Positions 9,290 to 18,848 of a DNA stretch of 64,000 nt are shown here, piece by piece. The notes under the pieces are model-generated. The model was not told the DNA's origin and searched no databases. It saw only the letters and a program-made list of their open reading frames with translations. The DNA comes from Alkaliphilus peptidifermentans DSM 18978 (GTDB lineage Bacteria; Bacillota; Clostridia; Peptostreptococcales; Natronincolaceae). Position numbers and translations under genes: made by a program. The stretch is taken from the NCBI RefSeq assembly GCF_900101495.1, contig NZ_FMUS01000019.1, positions 31,018 to 95,017 of the forward strand. Reading direction: 5' to 3'. The number at the start of each line of letters is the position of its first letter. The first letter of the stretch is position 1.

Positions 9290-9310
9290 ATTGGTCCCCC
9301 TTTTCTATAT

Positions 9311-9817
9311 CTATATACGAGCATCAAATAAATTAATCTTTTGTTTATCCTTTTCCGTAGCCTTACCACCGTAAGTATTGCCTTCGCGCATATCACTGGT
9401 TAATACTTCAAAATTAAAATGAATATACTCAAGATGTTGCTTCAGCATCTTCTCATTCAACTCATTTACTTCCTTTATTTCATTTATTATTTCTAATAGC
9501 TCATCTCTGATTTCATCAATCTCTTTTACAATTTTGTCATCTTTAATATAAAGAAGAAATTCAGATACGCTGGTAATTTCGTCGACTTCCAGTGCTTCAG
9601 CAACATTGACAAGTACAGATCTACGAAGCTTTTCAAAGGTTCCCATCTTCATAAGATACTGTTGCTCTTTTTGTGTCATCATTTCTAGCTCTTTCATATT
9701 GCCCAATCGTATAACCTCTATTTTTTTCTTTTCCAGCTTAAGAATTTCCTCATACATGTTTTTTTCATGGTTTAGTGATTCTATTAACTGTTCAATTGAT
9801 TTTTTCATGTTATTCAC
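9311..9817 (-). CDS. flgN: FlgN-family flagellar export chaperone
   Basis: This 168-residue protein is an almost continuous antiparallel coiled coil rich in Glu, Lys and Leu (ILKLEKKKIEVIRLGNMKELEMM near residue 25 is the FlgN-like core). FlgN binds the C-termini of FlgK and FlgL and delivers them to the export gate. The call rests on this pattern plus its place between flgM and flgK. The final 25 residues are polar and likely disordered. Confidence 0.87.
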   Translation of the reverse strand: MNNMKKSIEQLIESLNHEKNMYEEILKLEKKKIEVIRLGNMKELEMMTQKEQQYLMKMGTFEKLRRSVLVNVAEALEVDEITSVSEFLLYIKDDKIVKEIDEIRDELLEIINEIKEVNELNEKMLKQHLEYIHFNFEVLTSDMREGNTYGGKATEKDKQKINLFDARI

Positions 9818-9838
9818 CCCGACCTTATTCTAAAAAAC

Positions 9839-10132
9839 CTATATTTTTTTATCAATTTGAATTCCTTCTAGCATTTTTTCTGCAATTTCACTTCCCGTTA
9901 CATTATAGGTCCCCTGTTGTATTCTATCCTTTATTTCCTTCACCTTTTCTTCCCTTATCTCTGGTAGGTTTTTAAGTGCCCTAAATGCCATCTGTAGCTC
10001 CTTCACGTTGTTAGAAAGCTCTAATTTATCCTTTGGAAAATCTGCACCCTTTACTCCCTCAGCAGCTGTCTTATTTGCTTTATCGTATATTTTCATCACC
10101 TTAGTGATATTGGGATTATTAAAAATTTTCAT
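9839..10132 (-). CDS. flgM: Anti-sigma factor FlgM
   Basis: The 97-residue protein has the FlgM C-terminal sigma-28-binding helices: DFPKDKLELSNNVKELQMAFRALKNLPEIREEKVKEIKDRIQ and GTYNVTGSEIAEKML, with the conserved R-E-E-K-V and Y-x-V blocks. It holds the flagellar sigma factor inactive until the hook is complete and FlgM is exported. It precedes flgN-flgK-flgL, all probably co-transcribed. The sigma-D promoters at flagellin and other units in the window are its indirect targets. Confidence 0.93.
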   Translation of the reverse strand: MKIFNNPNITKVMKIYDKANKTAAEGVKGADFPKDKLELSNNVKELQMAFRALKNLPEIREEKVKEIKDRIQQGTYNVTGSEIAEKMLEGIQIDKKI

Positions 10133-10202
10133 AAAAACACCTCAACTTTGCACGTTTTATTTACTATCTTTATTATCGGCATCATTGAGGTATTTCTTAA
10201 CA

Positions 10203-10616
10203 TTATTTATTTTTTTTTCTCATTTCGGCAATATGCATTTTTGTTTTTAAACCACTTTCTACTTTTTTCTCTACACTCCTGGGCTTCATCACTGATTGAA
10301 ATTCCTTCTTCAGCTCTACTGTACATATTTCACAAAATCTTCCTGATCGAATAGGCTTTCCGCAGCGTTCGCAGTCTAGAAAAAAATTACTTTCTTCACG
10401 TATTTCAATTCTATTTTCTCTTAGATACCTCAGTATCTGCTTTTCTGTAACTTCTGTTTCTTCAGACACTTCCTTTACCGAAGCGCCAGGATGATCATAT
10501 AGATAATCCTTTACCTTTTTAAAATCACCTTCATCATCAGTGGCACACCTTGAGCATATATCACTGCCCTTAAAAGCAAATACTCTTCCACATTTTGAAC
10601 AGTTTCTTAAATCCAT
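10203..10616 (-). CDS. yvyF: YvyF-like flagellar operon zinc-finger protein
   Basis: The 137-residue protein has two zinc ribbons, CSKCGRVF...CSRC at the N-terminus and CERCGKPI...CEIC near residue 80, around a winged-helix-like segment (ASVKEVSEETEVTEKQILRYLRENRI). This is the layout of the Firmicute TIGR03826/YvyF family found between comFC and flgM. It overlaps comFC by 10 bp, so the two are coupled. It probably acts as a regulator, but its targets are not established. Confidence 0.88.
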   Translation of the reverse strand: MDLRNCSKCGRVFAFKGSDICSRCATDDEGDFKKVKDYLYDHPGASVKEVSEETEVTEKQILRYLRENRIEIREESNFFLDCERCGKPIRSGRFCEICTVELKKEFQSVMKPRSVEKKVESGLKTKMHIAEMRKKNK

Positions 10617-11350
10617 ACTTTCCCCTCCTCCTTCGTTCTTCGCGCTAACGTTAAAACTTTAACAGAACTGGCGCCTGCTTCAATTAAAATTTTACAACAG
10701 GCTTCTACTGTAGCTCCAGTAGTTACAATATCGTCGATTAAAAGTATTTCTTTATTGGCAAATTCAACTGGGTCTAAAATATAGAATGCTTCTTCTACAT
10801 TTTTTTGTCTGCTTTGTCTCGATAAGTGGTGCATCACCTTTGTATCCCTTATACGGATAAGGTTATTTTTTATACATGGTATATTACAACCCTTGCTTAA
10901 ATATTTTGCTAATAGGTAGGCTTGGTTAAAACCTCTCTCTTTTTCTCTCTTTTTATGTAGGGGTACTGCTACAATACAATTAAACATTATTCCTGCTTTT
11001 AAAATATAGTCCATCATCATTTCTGCCATCATTCTAGCCATAAAGGTTTCTTGATTATATTTTAATCGGTAAATTATTTTTTTTGAAGCATTATTGTATT
11101 TTACAACTGAAAAAATCCTAATAGGAATCGCTTCCCTAATAGCTGAAGTTTGAATCCATATTCCTGTATCAAGAAAAGCAATTTTACTATAACAGTCTTT
11201 GCAGAGGCTATACTTCTCTTTGTATATAGATTTCTTACATATAACACAGGTAATTCCCTCTGGATATATAATCTCCCAAAAAGCATCACCATAAGCCTTT
11301 ATATAATTAACATAGAATGAATTTATCTTATTCATTATTTTATCTTCCAT
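10607..11350 (-). CDS. comFC: ComF family amidophosphoribosyltransferase-like protein
   Basis: ComFC is a phosphoribosyltransferase-fold protein needed for DNA uptake in competent Firmicutes and possibly for processing of imported single-stranded DNA. The N-terminal CVICKKSI...CKDC zinc ribbon and the PRPP-binding loop ILLIDDIVTTGATVEAC near residue 215 are both present, as is RGFNQAYLLAKYLSK. I prefer ATG 11350 (MEDKIMNK), preceded by AAGGA; a TTG eight codons upstream (11374) behind AAGGG is an alternative. It heads the comFC-yvyF-flgM series. Confidence 0.9.
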   Translation of the reverse strand: MEDKIMNKINSFYVNYIKAYGDAFWEIIYPEGITCVICKKSIYKEKYSLCKDCYSKIAFLDTGIWIQTSAIREAIPIRIFSVVKYNNASKKIIYRLKYNQETFMARMMAEMMMDYILKAGIMFNCIVAVPLHKKREKERGFNQAYLLAKYLSKGCNIPCIKNNLIRIRDTKVMHHLSRQSRQKNVEEAFYILDPVEFANKEILLIDDIVTTGATVEACCKILIEAGASSVKVLTLARRTKEEGKVWI

Positions 11351-11487
11351 ACTTAATTCCTTAGGCCTCTTCAATTTTTTCCCTTTTTCTATTAAATTCT
11401 ACACTATTCTATATTTTCCCTTTTTTATTATAAATATAGTACTATAGTACTCTGTTAAATGCTGAATTTAAATTTAAGTCTTTACAA

Positions 11488-13716
11488 TCACTGCAGTCTA
11501 TGAAGATCGAAAAATCGCTTTAACCTAAAGGATAATCCTGAATATCGTTCTATTATTCTATTGTTTTGCACCATTTCCTGTAAATAACCTTCGTTCCCCA
11601 CCAGTACGACTAAATTTCTGGCCCTAGTAACAGCAGTATATAATAGGTTTCTTGTTAATAGCATTGGAGGTCCCCATGTAATAGGCATAACCACTACAGA
11701 AAATTCACTGCCTTGGCTTTTATGAACAGTTACACAATATGCAAGTTCAAGTTCATCTAACTGGGAAAAATCATAAATTACAAGTCTATTATCATCAAAT
11801 ATTACAGTCATTTCCTGATCTTCCACATTTATTGAGTGAATGTATCCTATATCGCCGTTAAAGACACCCTCCCCCTTTTCCTCATCTGACTCTGGTTTAA
11901 TGTTTGTCCATTTTAATGTGTAATTGTTCTTTATCTGCATCACCTTATCTCCCACACGAAAACACTTATCTCGGTATTCCTTTTCTGCCTTCCATTTTCC
12001 TGGAGGATTTAGATTTGCCTGCAAAGCCTTATTTAAGTTAATTGTTCCAGTCTCTCCCTTTTTCATTGGGGTAAGCATTTGAATATCCTTTAAGCTATCC
12101 AAATTATAATGCTTTGGCAATCTATCTTTAACAAGAGAAATAAGTGTATTTACCATGTCCTCCTTTTTATTCCTAATAAAGAAAAAATCTTTATCTTTTT
12201 CATTGGAAATAGGTAATATACCTCCATTGATTCTATGAGCATTAACTATAATCATACTTTCTTGGGCCTGTCTAAAGATCTCATTTAATCGTACTACCTT
12301 TACAATATTACTATCTATAATATCCTTAAGTACATTACCAGCGCCTACAGAAGGGAGCTGATCCACATCCCCTACAAGAATGACTCTAGTCCCCAATACT
12401 ATTGCCTTTAAAAGGCTATTCATTAATAATATATCAATCATAGATGCTTCATCGATTATTACAACATCGGCCTCTAATGGATGCTCTTCATTTCTAATAA
12501 AGCTCATTTCTTGCGATTCGTCTGAAAATCCCATCTCCAATAATCTATGAATTGTTTTAGCTTCTCTCCCAGTTGCTTCACTTACTCTTTTAGAAGCCCT
12601 TCCCGTTGGAGCAGCAAGCATAATCTTTTTTTCAAGCTTTTCAAATACCTTTATTATAGTATTAATTGTTGTCGTCTTTCCTGTACCAGGTCCACCTGTA
12701 ATTACCATGATGCCATTTTCAACCGCCTGACAAATAGCTTCTTTTTGTTTATCAGCCAGCTCAATTCCATCCTTTTGAGTTATATCATTCAGCATTTCCT
12801 CTAGACTTATATTATTACCTTCAAGAGTTACCTGCGACAGCTCCACAAGTCGTTTGCAGGTATTGGTTTCAGCATAGTAGTATGGCATAGAGTATGCTAT
12901 TACATTCTCAGTATTGACTCTTTCTAAGTGAATTTTTTGCTCTAATGCAAGATTTGTTATAGCATCGTTGACTTGCTCTTCAGTGACATTTATTAATTCT
13001 TTAGTTCTATTAATTAACATATCCATTGGCGCATATGTATGTCCTTCTCCATTAAAGCTATTTAAAACGTATTTAGTTGCTGCCTGTATCCGATACATAG
13101 AATCCGTTGGAACTCCCATAGATTTTGCAATTTGATCAGCCATTTTAAAGCCTATACCATTAATATCATCAGCAAGCCTATAGGGATTTTCTTGAATAAG
13201 GCCTACAGACAGTTGTCCATATTTTTTATATATCTTAACTGCGTAGACTGGAGTAACTCCATATTGAGATAATAGAAATACAATTTCCTTTAGCTCCCGC
13301 TGCTCTTGAAAGGCATTGGCAATGGACTCTGCTTTAGCTTCTCCAATTCCAGAAATCTCAATTAATCGATGAGGTGTTTGTTCCATTATTTCAAGGGTTT
13401 CCTCCCCAAATTTCTCAACAATCCTATTAGCCATCTTTTCACCAATACCCTTGATAATCCCTGAAGATAGGTAACTTATTATGCCATCTATAGAGGTGGG
13501 TTGAATAGATCGGTACTCCTTTAATTCAAATTGTCTACCATAGGAAGGATGCATAATCCACTTTCCTTTTACACAAACTTCTTCACCTTCTTTTATTGTT
13601 GGAAGTATACCAACGATTGTAGCATCTTCTTCTTCACAAGATAAAAAGGCAACTGTATATCCATTCGCTTCATTATAATATATAATTTCAATTAGTTTAC
13701 CTTGTAGCTCTGTCAA
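11488..13716 (-). CDS. recD2: ATP-dependent DNA helicase RecD2
   Basis: RecD2 is a 5'-3' superfamily 1B helicase acting alone (without RecBC) in replication and repair. The protein has N-terminal helix-hairpin-helix repeats (SGIIKGIGEKMANRIVEKFG and ISGIGEAKAESIANAF), Walker A GGPGTGKTTTI, Walker B VVIIDEASMID, and the C-terminal helicase motifs YCVTVHKSQGSEF and LLYTAVTRA. The best start is TTG 13716, 6 bp after GAGGAGGG; an in-frame ATG at 13740 has no ribosome site. No neighbouring operon partner; promoter region not obvious. Confidence 0.95.
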   Translation of the reverse strand: MTELQGKLIEIIYYNEANGYTVAFLSCEEEDATIVGILPTIKEGEEVCVKGKWIMHPSYGRQFELKEYRSIQPTSIDGIISYLSSGIIKGIGEKMANRIVEKFGEETLEIMEQTPHRLIEISGIGEAKAESIANAFQEQRELKEIVFLLSQYGVTPVYAVKIYKKYGQLSVGLIQENPYRLADDINGIGFKMADQIAKSMGVPTDSMYRIQAATKYVLNSFNGEGHTYAPMDMLINRTKELINVTEEQVNDAITNLALEQKIHLERVNTENVIAYSMPYYYAETNTCKRLVELSQVTLEGNNISLEEMLNDITQKDGIELADKQKEAICQAVENGIMVITGGPGTGKTTTINTIIKVFEKLEKKIMLAAPTGRASKRVSEATGREAKTIHRLLEMGFSDESQEMSFIRNEEHPLEADVVIIDEASMIDILLMNSLLKAIVLGTRVILVGDVDQLPSVGAGNVLKDIIDSNIVKVVRLNEIFRQAQESMIIVNAHRINGGILPISNEKDKDFFFIRNKKEDMVNTLISLVKDRLPKHYNLDSLKDIQMLTPMKKGETGTINLNKALQANLNPPGKWKAEKEYRDKCFRVGDKVMQIKNNYTLKWTNIKPESDEEKGEGVFNGDIGYIHSINVEDQEMTVIFDDNRLVIYDFSQLDELELAYCVTVHKSQGSEFSVVVMPITWGPPMLLTRNLLYTAVTRARNLVVLVGNEGYLQEMVQNNRIIERYSGLSFRLKRFFDLHRLQ

Positions 13717-13769
13717 CCCATTCCCTCCTCTCTTTTCCATTTCATAAGTATTATTATAGCATAATGGAA

Positions 13770-13866
13770 GTGCAATTAATAATTAGTAATGAATAATGAG
13801 TAATGGAAAAACAATTACATAGAAGCAATTAATAATTAAAAAGTAATGAGTAATTGCTAATACTAA
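13770..13866. repeat. Short-period AT-rich intergenic repeat (TAATGAG type)
   Basis: The spacer holds several degenerate copies of AATTAATAATTAGTAATGAATAATGAG-like units on both sides of a short unique core. Similar units occur at 15660-15840, 27088-27178 and 35817-35925. The 13741-14082 gap contains this repeat and the metK terminator but no gene that I can support. Confidence 0.65.
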
Positions 13867-13934
13867 TTACATAATTTATGTTGGATGAAAAAATAAAATA
13901 TAACCTTAGAAAGATTCTAATGCATGTAAACAAA

Positions 13935-13968
13935 AGAGACTAACTGTTTATTCAGCTAGCCCCTTCTT
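13935..13968 (-). terminator. Rho-independent terminator downstream of metK
   Basis: On the minus strand a CTAGCTG/CAGTTAG stem with flanking GG..TC pairs is followed by TCTCTTTTGTTT. It lies about 120 bp past metK. Confidence 0.6.
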
Positions 13969-14082
13969 TTAGTTATTGCTTATTTGTTTTCCAGTCATTT
14001 CTTACAGAGCATGCGGACAGAGTCTTCCGCCCCTACAAGCTACTAATTGCCCGTATCTTACCTATCACTATTCACAGGTTTT

Positions 14083-15270
14083 CTACAGCCCTGCTTCTTT
14101 TCGTAGAATTTCAGCTTTATCAGTTTTTTCCCATGGAAGATCCACATCAGTACGTCCAAAGTGTCCATATGCAGCAATTTGTCTATAGATTGGTCTTCTT
14201 AAATCAAGATCCCTGATTATAGCTGCTGGTCTTAAATCAAAATGCTTTCTAACAAGCGATTCAATCAATTCTTGGCTAACTTTTTCTGTTCCAAAGGTTT
14301 CTACTAGAATAGAAACTGGCTCAGCTACACCAATAGCATAGGCTAATTCTATTTCACATTTGTCGGCTAATCCTGCAGCTACAATATTTTTTGCAACATA
14401 TCTTGCCGCATAGGCAGCTGATCGGTCTACCTTTGTTGGATCTTTACCAGAGAAGGCTCCTCCACCATGTCGTGCATAACCTCCGTAGGTATCAACTATT
14501 ATTTTTCTTCCAGTCAATCCTGCATCTCCTTGAGGTCCGCCAATAACAAATCGTCCTGTAGGATTTATGTAGTACTTAGTATTTCCATCTAGTAGGTTAC
14601 TAGGTACAATTTTATTAATTACATGCTCTTTAATGTCTTTTTCAATATCTTTTTGTTCCACTTCAGGACCATGCTGAGTTGAAATTACAATAGTATCTAT
14701 TCTAACTGGCTTGTCCCCGTCATACTCAACCGTTACTTGAGTTTTACCATCTGGTCTTAGATAGGAAAGGGTTCCATTTTTTCTAACATCTGCTAAGCGT
14801 TTAGCTAATTTATGAGCTAAGGATATAGGTAGTGGCATTAATTCTGGCGTTTCATTGCATGCAAAGCCAAACATAATCCCCTGGTCTCCTGCTCCAATGG
14901 CTTCTAATCCATCTGCCATTCCGCCTTGTTTTCTTTCTAACGCTTCATTTACTCCCATTGCAATATCAGGGGATTGCTCATCAATTGCAGTTAAAACTGC
15001 ACAAGTATCACTATCAAAACCATATTTAGCCCTTGTATAACCAATCTCTTCAATGGTTTTTCTAACCACCTTTGGAATATCAACATAGCATTCGGTAGTA
15101 ATTTCACCAGCCACTAAAACCAAACCCGTAGTAACACTTGTTTCGCATGCTACCCGTGCACTAGGGTCCTTTTCAAATATTGCATCTAATACAGCATCAG
15201 AAATCTGGTCACAAATTTTATCTGGATGTCCTTCTGTCACTGATTCTGAAGTAAATAACCTTTTAGCCAT
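14083..15270 (-). CDS. metK: S-adenosylmethionine synthetase
   Basis: MetK makes SAM from methionine and ATP. The 395-residue protein is full length with the three family signatures: [20 protein letters not shown] (ATP/metal binding, His and Asp), [12 protein letters not shown], and [23 protein letters not shown]. It has an AAGGAGGTTG ribosome site. A SAM-I riboswitch with an intrinsic terminator lies in the 5' leader, so its own product switches transcription off. Single-gene unit. Confidence 0.98.
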   Translation of the reverse strand: MAKRLFTSESVTEGHPDKICDQISDAVLDAIFEKDPSARVACETSVTTGLVLVAGEITTECYVDIPKVVRKTIEEIGYTRAKYGFDSDTCAVLTAIDEQSPDIAMGVNEALERKQGGMADGLEAIGAGDQGIMFGFACNETPELMPLPISLAHKLAKRLADVRKNGTLSYLRPDGKTQVTVEYDGDKPVRIDTIVISTQHGPEVEQKDIEKDIKEHVINKIVPSNLLDGNTKYYINPTGRFVIGGPQGDAGLTGRKIIVDTYGGYARHGGGAFSGKDPTKVDRSAAYAARYVAKNIVAAGLADKCEIELAYAIGVAEPVSILVETFGTEKVSQELIESLVRKHFDLRPAAIIRDLDLRRPIYRQIAAYGHFGRTDVDLPWEKTDKAEILRKEAGL

Positions 15271-15405
15271 TTTTCAACCTCCTTAATTATTCTTTACTTT
15301 AGTAAGTTATTTATTCTCTATAAAAATAGAGTTTCTAATGTTTTGGTAGTAATATACCCACTTCAGTTAATAAAATTCAATAATTAAAATTCCTCATCAA
15401 AGACA

Positions 15406-15562
15406 TTAAAAAAACCTCTTCCCATAAGAAGAGGCATATGTTCGCATATGCTTACCTCATCTATCAGAATCTGGATTCTGTAGGAATTAGCACCATACAA
15501 TATATGGTTGCCGGGTATCATCGGGCCTATCCCTCCACCGCTCTTGATAAGGCATCAAGATT
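15406..15562 (-). promoter_or_regulatory. SAM-I riboswitch (S-box) with terminator, controlling metK
   Basis: Read on the minus strand, the leader contains CTTATCAAGAGCGGTGGAGG, then GGCCCGATGATACCCGGCAACC, then GGTGCTAATTCCTACAGA and AGATGAGG, which are the invariant elements of the four-way-junction SAM-I aptamer (about 15562-15451). An intrinsic terminator follows (15434-15406, stem CCTCTTC/GAAGAGG plus T-run). Binding of SAM favours the terminator and switches metK off. Confidence 0.97.
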
Positions 15563-15659
15563 TTTATTAACTTATTTTTATTAACTTAAGTACTAAATTA
15601 TAATAACATCGAGTTTTTTATCTGTCAACATTTATTTTACAAATATGAAACCTGCTGAA

Positions 15660-15842
15660 ATTCAATGAGTAATTAATAATGAATAATGAGTAATTAGAAA
15701 TTACAGAAATAATAAAATACATTTAATAATAAGGTGAATATCAAATAGTGAGAGAATTACAAATTCTAGGACATTCTATAAGGTTTTTAGATTAACTCTT
15801 AACTCTTAATTCTTAATTCTTAATACTCAACTCTTAACTTGA
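15660..15842. repeat. Intergenic short-period repeats (TAATGAG and TTAACTC types)
   Basis: 15664-15705 carries AATGAGTAATTAATAATGAATAATGAG-like units, and 15793-15840 is a run of TTAACTCTTAA/TTAATTC units. Together with the riboswitch this accounts for the 580-bp gap between metK and the next gene; no coding signal was seen. Confidence 0.6.
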
Positions 15843-15850
15843 TTGCCTCA

Positions 15851-16318
15851 TCATAACATTGTAACTACATAAGACAAGACAAACATTATTGTTCCCGCAA
15901 TACTTGTTCCTAATACTATAGCAGGAAAGGCATTTTTGAAGGGAATATTAAATAAGGTTGCTGCCAGGCAGCCTGTCCATACACCTGTAGTTGGTAGTGG
16001 TATGGCAACAAAAATAATAAGTCCCAGCACACTATATTTTTTCACATTGTGGCTTTTTTTCAATGTTCTATTTATGGTATTATCAACAAAGCTTCGAAAG
16101 AAACGACTTCTTCTTAAAGCTGAAAAGACTGGTTCAAGAAATAAAAGTAAAAATGGAACTGGCAATAAACTTCCTAGTATACCAAGCAAAGTTGCATGAG
16201 CAGGATGCATACCCATGGAGACTCCAATAGGTATAGCACCTCTCAACTCCATCAACGGCATTGCAGCTATTAGCAGTACCATGACCTCTCTGGTTATTAA
16301 ATCTATTATATTTTCCAT
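15851..16318 (-). CDS. COG2426 small export-family membrane protein
   Basis: The 155-residue integral membrane protein has about four hydrophobic spans and the family block ELRGAIPIGVSMG near residue 25, then FVAIPLPTTGVWTGCLAA near residue 105. These match the Sm_multidrug_ex (COG2426) family. The family name suggests small-molecule export, but no substrate is proven. It is a single gene without clear operon partners. Confidence 0.82.
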   Translation of the reverse strand: MENIIDLITREVMVLLIAAMPLMELRGAIPIGVSMGMHPAHATLLGILGSLLPVPFLLLFLEPVFSALRRSRFFRSFVDNTINRTLKKSHNVKKYSVLGLIIFVAIPLPTTGVWTGCLAATLFNIPFKNAFPAIVLGTSIAGTIMFVLSYVVTML

Positions 16319-16509
16319 GTCTCTGCCCCCTATAGATATATTATATAGCTTTTTTATAAAAATAGTATTATAATACTAAAAATAGGAAATGTGTTGATTT
16401 TAGACACTTTATGATGTTTAATTATGCTAAATAGTGGTATAATTATATTACATAAAAACAGACAAGTTTTTTAAATGGTAATCAAAATTAAAAAATGGGG
16501 GTGTTATGT

Positions 16510-16689
16510 ATGAAAGAAATACAAAAAATTAAGGTTGAAATAGAAACCCTCAAGAGTCAACTTCGTAACTATTTAGAAAGAAATGCCGATTTAGAAGAAG
16601 TCTTAGAACTAAATTATAAAATCGATAAATTAATAGTAAAGTTTTATCAAATGAAAAAAGTGGATAATACAAGCCCTCCATGTAACTGA
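16510..16689 (+). CDS. Spo0E-like aspartyl-phosphate phosphatase
   Basis: One of few plus-strand genes. The 59-residue two-helix protein has the Spo0E family layout: helix 1 IQKIKVEIETLKSQLRNYL, helix 2 ending LNYKIDKLIVKFYQ, where the usual signature is S-x-x-L-D-x-x-I-x-x-Y. Family members dephosphorylate Spo0A~P and delay sporulation. Here the Ser is Asn and the Leu is Ile, but the key Asp is kept. ATG 16510 is chosen because GGGGGTG precedes it; the frame also opens five codons earlier. Confidence 0.8.
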   Translation: MKEIQKIKVEIETLKSQLRNYLERNADLEEVLELNYKIDKLIVKFYQMKKVDNTSPPCN

Positions 16690-16705
16690 TGGAGGGTTGT
16701 AATTT
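16672..16705. terminator. Bidirectional terminator between spo0E-like gene and AEC transporter
   Basis: CCCTCCAT and ATGGAGGG form a perfect 8-bp stem, with T-rich sequence on the plus side. The two convergent genes end on either side of it, and the stem overlaps the plus-strand stop. Confidence 0.75.
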
Positions 16706-16706
16706 T

Positions 16707-17636
16707 CTATAAAAGCATAGTTAATAGTGGAATTGATATCATCGATAGCAGTGTTGTGTTAAAAACGGCCTTTGAAGCTAAATGGGGCTCTACATCGAAC
16801 ATTGTTGCAAAAACCGCAGTATTGGCAGCAGCAGGCATTCCTGAAATCACAACTGGTATTCCAATTAGTAGTCCACTGGCACCAAAAAACTTAAGTAATG
16901 CAAAAGTAACTAAAGGTATTACGGCTAACCGTATAATTGAAATACTTAATAGTTTCTCTTCAATAAATATTTCTCTTAATGAAATTTCTGCCAGCATTGC
17001 TCCAATAACCAACATAGATAGTGGTGTTGTTGTATTACCTAGTAAATCAAGGGTTCTAAATATTACATAGGGTAATTCAATAGAAAATAGAAATAATGAA
17101 AATCCTATAAATACCGATATTATTCCTGGATTAAATGCTAACCTTTTATAATTAAATTTTGCTTCTGTTACACCACTTCTACCCTGTGTCATGATAATAA
17201 CTCCCACTGTCCACAGTAGAAAGTTAAATGGAATATTAAACAATGCACCATAAAAAACTCCTATCTCTCCATAGATGGCATCTAATACAGGGTATCCCAT
17301 ATAACCAACATTGGAAAAAACTAGTGTAAATTGAAAAATTCTTTTACGGTCTCCTTCTACCTTTAAGATACGGGGTGTTATGATAGCAATAGCAATAGCT
17401 AACCCATGAACAATTATAGAAACTAAAATCATATGAATACTTCCCAGCATAACTTCCCTAGTAAAGGAGAACTGCATAGATTTAATAATGAGGGCAGGCA
17501 ATGTAAATTGCAAAACTAAAACACTAATGCCTTTATTTATTTCATCACCTAGTAAATTCATTTTACGTGCAATAAAACCGGCTAGAATTAAAAGAAATAA
17601 TATGCTGATTTCATTAAATACCGTTAATAGTGCCAT
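16707..17636 (-). CDS. AEC (auxin efflux carrier) family transporter
   Basis: The 309-residue membrane protein has about ten hydrophobic spans in two inverted halves, with LVLQFTLPALIIKSM in the N-terminal half, VFSNVGYMGYPVLDAIYG in the centre and SGMPAAANTAVFATMF in the C-terminal half. These are typical of the Membrane_trans/AEC family, in bacteria often malate or other carboxylate transporters. The substrate cannot be inferred from neighbours. Ribosome site GGAGGG, single gene. Confidence 0.88.
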   Translation of the reverse strand: MALLTVFNEISILFLLILAGFIARKMNLLGDEINKGISVLVLQFTLPALIIKSMQFSFTREVMLGSIHMILVSIIVHGLAIAIAIITPRILKVEGDRKRIFQFTLVFSNVGYMGYPVLDAIYGEIGVFYGALFNIPFNFLLWTVGVIIMTQGRSGVTEAKFNYKRLAFNPGIISVFIGFSLFLFSIELPYVIFRTLDLLGNTTTPLSMLVIGAMLAEISLREIFIEEKLLSISIIRLAVIPLVTFALLKFFGASGLLIGIPVVISGMPAAANTAVFATMFDVEPHLASKAVFNTTLLSMISIPLLTMLL

Positions 17637-17767
17637 ATAAACCCTCCACTTATTAGATATACTGCGATACCTGTTTAATCATAACAAATTTGATCTTTAC
17701 TTTCAACTAATCCCCCTAGGTATATTCATTATAAGGAACCCTTAAGACCCCCAAAAATAATTCCCAT

Positions 17768-17806
17768 AAAAAAAACTATAGACCCTATTTAAATTTAAGG
17801 GCCTAC
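17768..17806 (-). terminator. Probable terminator of the 30-aa ORF
   Basis: On the minus strand TAGGCCCT...AGGGTCTA forms a stem with a few mismatches around an AAATTTAAAT loop, followed by eight T residues. Confidence 0.5.
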
Positions 17807-17837
17807 AGAAGGAGGAGGGGGAAATATATAATTTATT

Positions 17838-17930
17838 TCAAAATTGAGGATCTTTCTCTTTTTCATCTTGAGTACTAGAATCAAGTATAAAATATAAAGT
17901 AGCTAAAAAGAAAATTAAAACAATTTTCAT
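17838..17930 (-). CDS. Putative 30-aa small membrane protein
   Basis: A short frame encodes a hydrophobic start (MKIVLIFFLATLYFIL) and a charged tail (DSSTQDEKEKDPQF). It has a GGTGGTGAT sequence 6 bp before ATG and a terminator-like stem with eight T residues downstream. These flanking signals are the reason for listing it. No family is recognised; it could also be spurious. Confidence 0.35.
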   Translation of the reverse strand: MKIVLIFFLATLYFILDSSTQDEKEKDPQF

Positions 17931-18156
17931 AATATCACCACCACAAATATTTCCAATATCTAAATCCAGTTTATCACATTTAATCCAAAATATCTGTATT
18001 GTAATATACTTTTAATATAAGTGAAAAATATGTAATATTTGATGTCCTTTTTTCCATATTTCCCCCTTTTTCTTGTCATTCTCCAAATTTTATATAGATT
18101 TCGACTATTAAGAAAATTATCTCATGATTAGTAAATTATGTAAACAGGTATAAAGT

Positions 18157-18193
18157 ACTAAAAAAAGCAGCTATGCTGCCTTTTTTAGTACTT
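18157..18193 (-). terminator. Rho-independent terminator of the GerMN lipoprotein gene
   Basis: A long near-perfect stem, GTACTAAAAAAAGCAGC / GCTGCCTTTTTTAGTAC, lies about 20 bp past the stop codon and is symmetrical enough to act in both directions. Confidence 0.85.
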
Positions 18194-18212
18194 TATATAT
18201 GAGTTTTATATA

Positions 18213-18770
18213 TTAGAAATTAAATTCATCTCTATTTAAAGGCTCTTCTATGAGGTAGTGACCCATTAGTGTTTCTCTTTTACTTCCATCAACTAAAAAC
18301 TGCACTGAATCTATTCCATCTATTTCTGTTAAAGACAAAACTACTTGTGTTAATATTGAAGATTCTTCTAATGAACCTCCAAATAGATTCTCGCTAGATA
18401 GGTTTACATATGCAGTGCTTTCTGCTGTTTCAACACTTAAAACCTTAATATTGGCCAATGCAGTATAGAGTTCTTCTCCTTCAGTTGTCTTTTTTAGTTC
18501 CTCCATAACTACCTCTTCTATAGGTTTTTCACCAATTGTGACTTCCCTGTTAACTTCAATTATCTTCTCTAGCTCTTCGTTCCCCGTAATGACATATTCT
18601 TCATTCATGAAATACAAAGTAATTACAACTGTCTCTACATCGGGACTAGGGTCTACTACTTCATTTTCATTTCCATCATTATCCTCCGGCGCCTCTGTAA
18701 CCTGCTTCCCACATGCAGCAAGAGTAAAGATCATCGTTATAGCTACTAATAAAATTATTATCCTTTTCAT
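18213..18770 (-). CDS. GerMN-domain lipoprotein
   Basis: The 185-residue protein begins MKRIIILLVAITMIFTLAACGK, a lipoprotein signal with lipobox LAAC. After an acidic linker it has one GerMN domain (VVITLYFMNEEYVI...IEEVVMEELKKTTEG...VNLSSENLFGGS...VVLSLTEIDGIDSVQFLVDG). GerMN domains occur in GerM and in lipoproteins next to sensor kinases. It lies 79 bp downstream of a histidine kinase gene in the same direction and may be its extracytoplasmic partner, as LpqB is for MtrB in actinobacteria (inference by analogy). Confidence 0.87.
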   Translation of the reverse strand: MKRIIILLVAITMIFTLAACGKQVTEAPEDNDGNENEVVDPSPDVETVVITLYFMNEEYVITGNEELEKIIEVNREVTIGEKPIEEVVMEELKKTTEGEELYTALANIKVLSVETAESTAYVNLSSENLFGGSLEESSILTQVVLSLTEIDGIDSVQFLVDGSKRETLMGHYLIEEPLNRDEFNF

Positions 18771-18848
18771 AATCTCGCTTCCTTTCTCTGGTTTATAATA
18801 ACATTATATACAAGAAATCTTAAGACCTAATGAAGAGTTGTAAAGAAA

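Larger units (their letters stand above)
17637..18212. other. Gene-poor 576-bp spacer with one possible small gene
   Basis: The spacer contains a 30-codon candidate gene and its possible terminator, and the terminator of the GerMN lipoprotein gene at its right end. I see no tRNA, riboswitch or longer reading frame in it. Confidence 0.6.
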
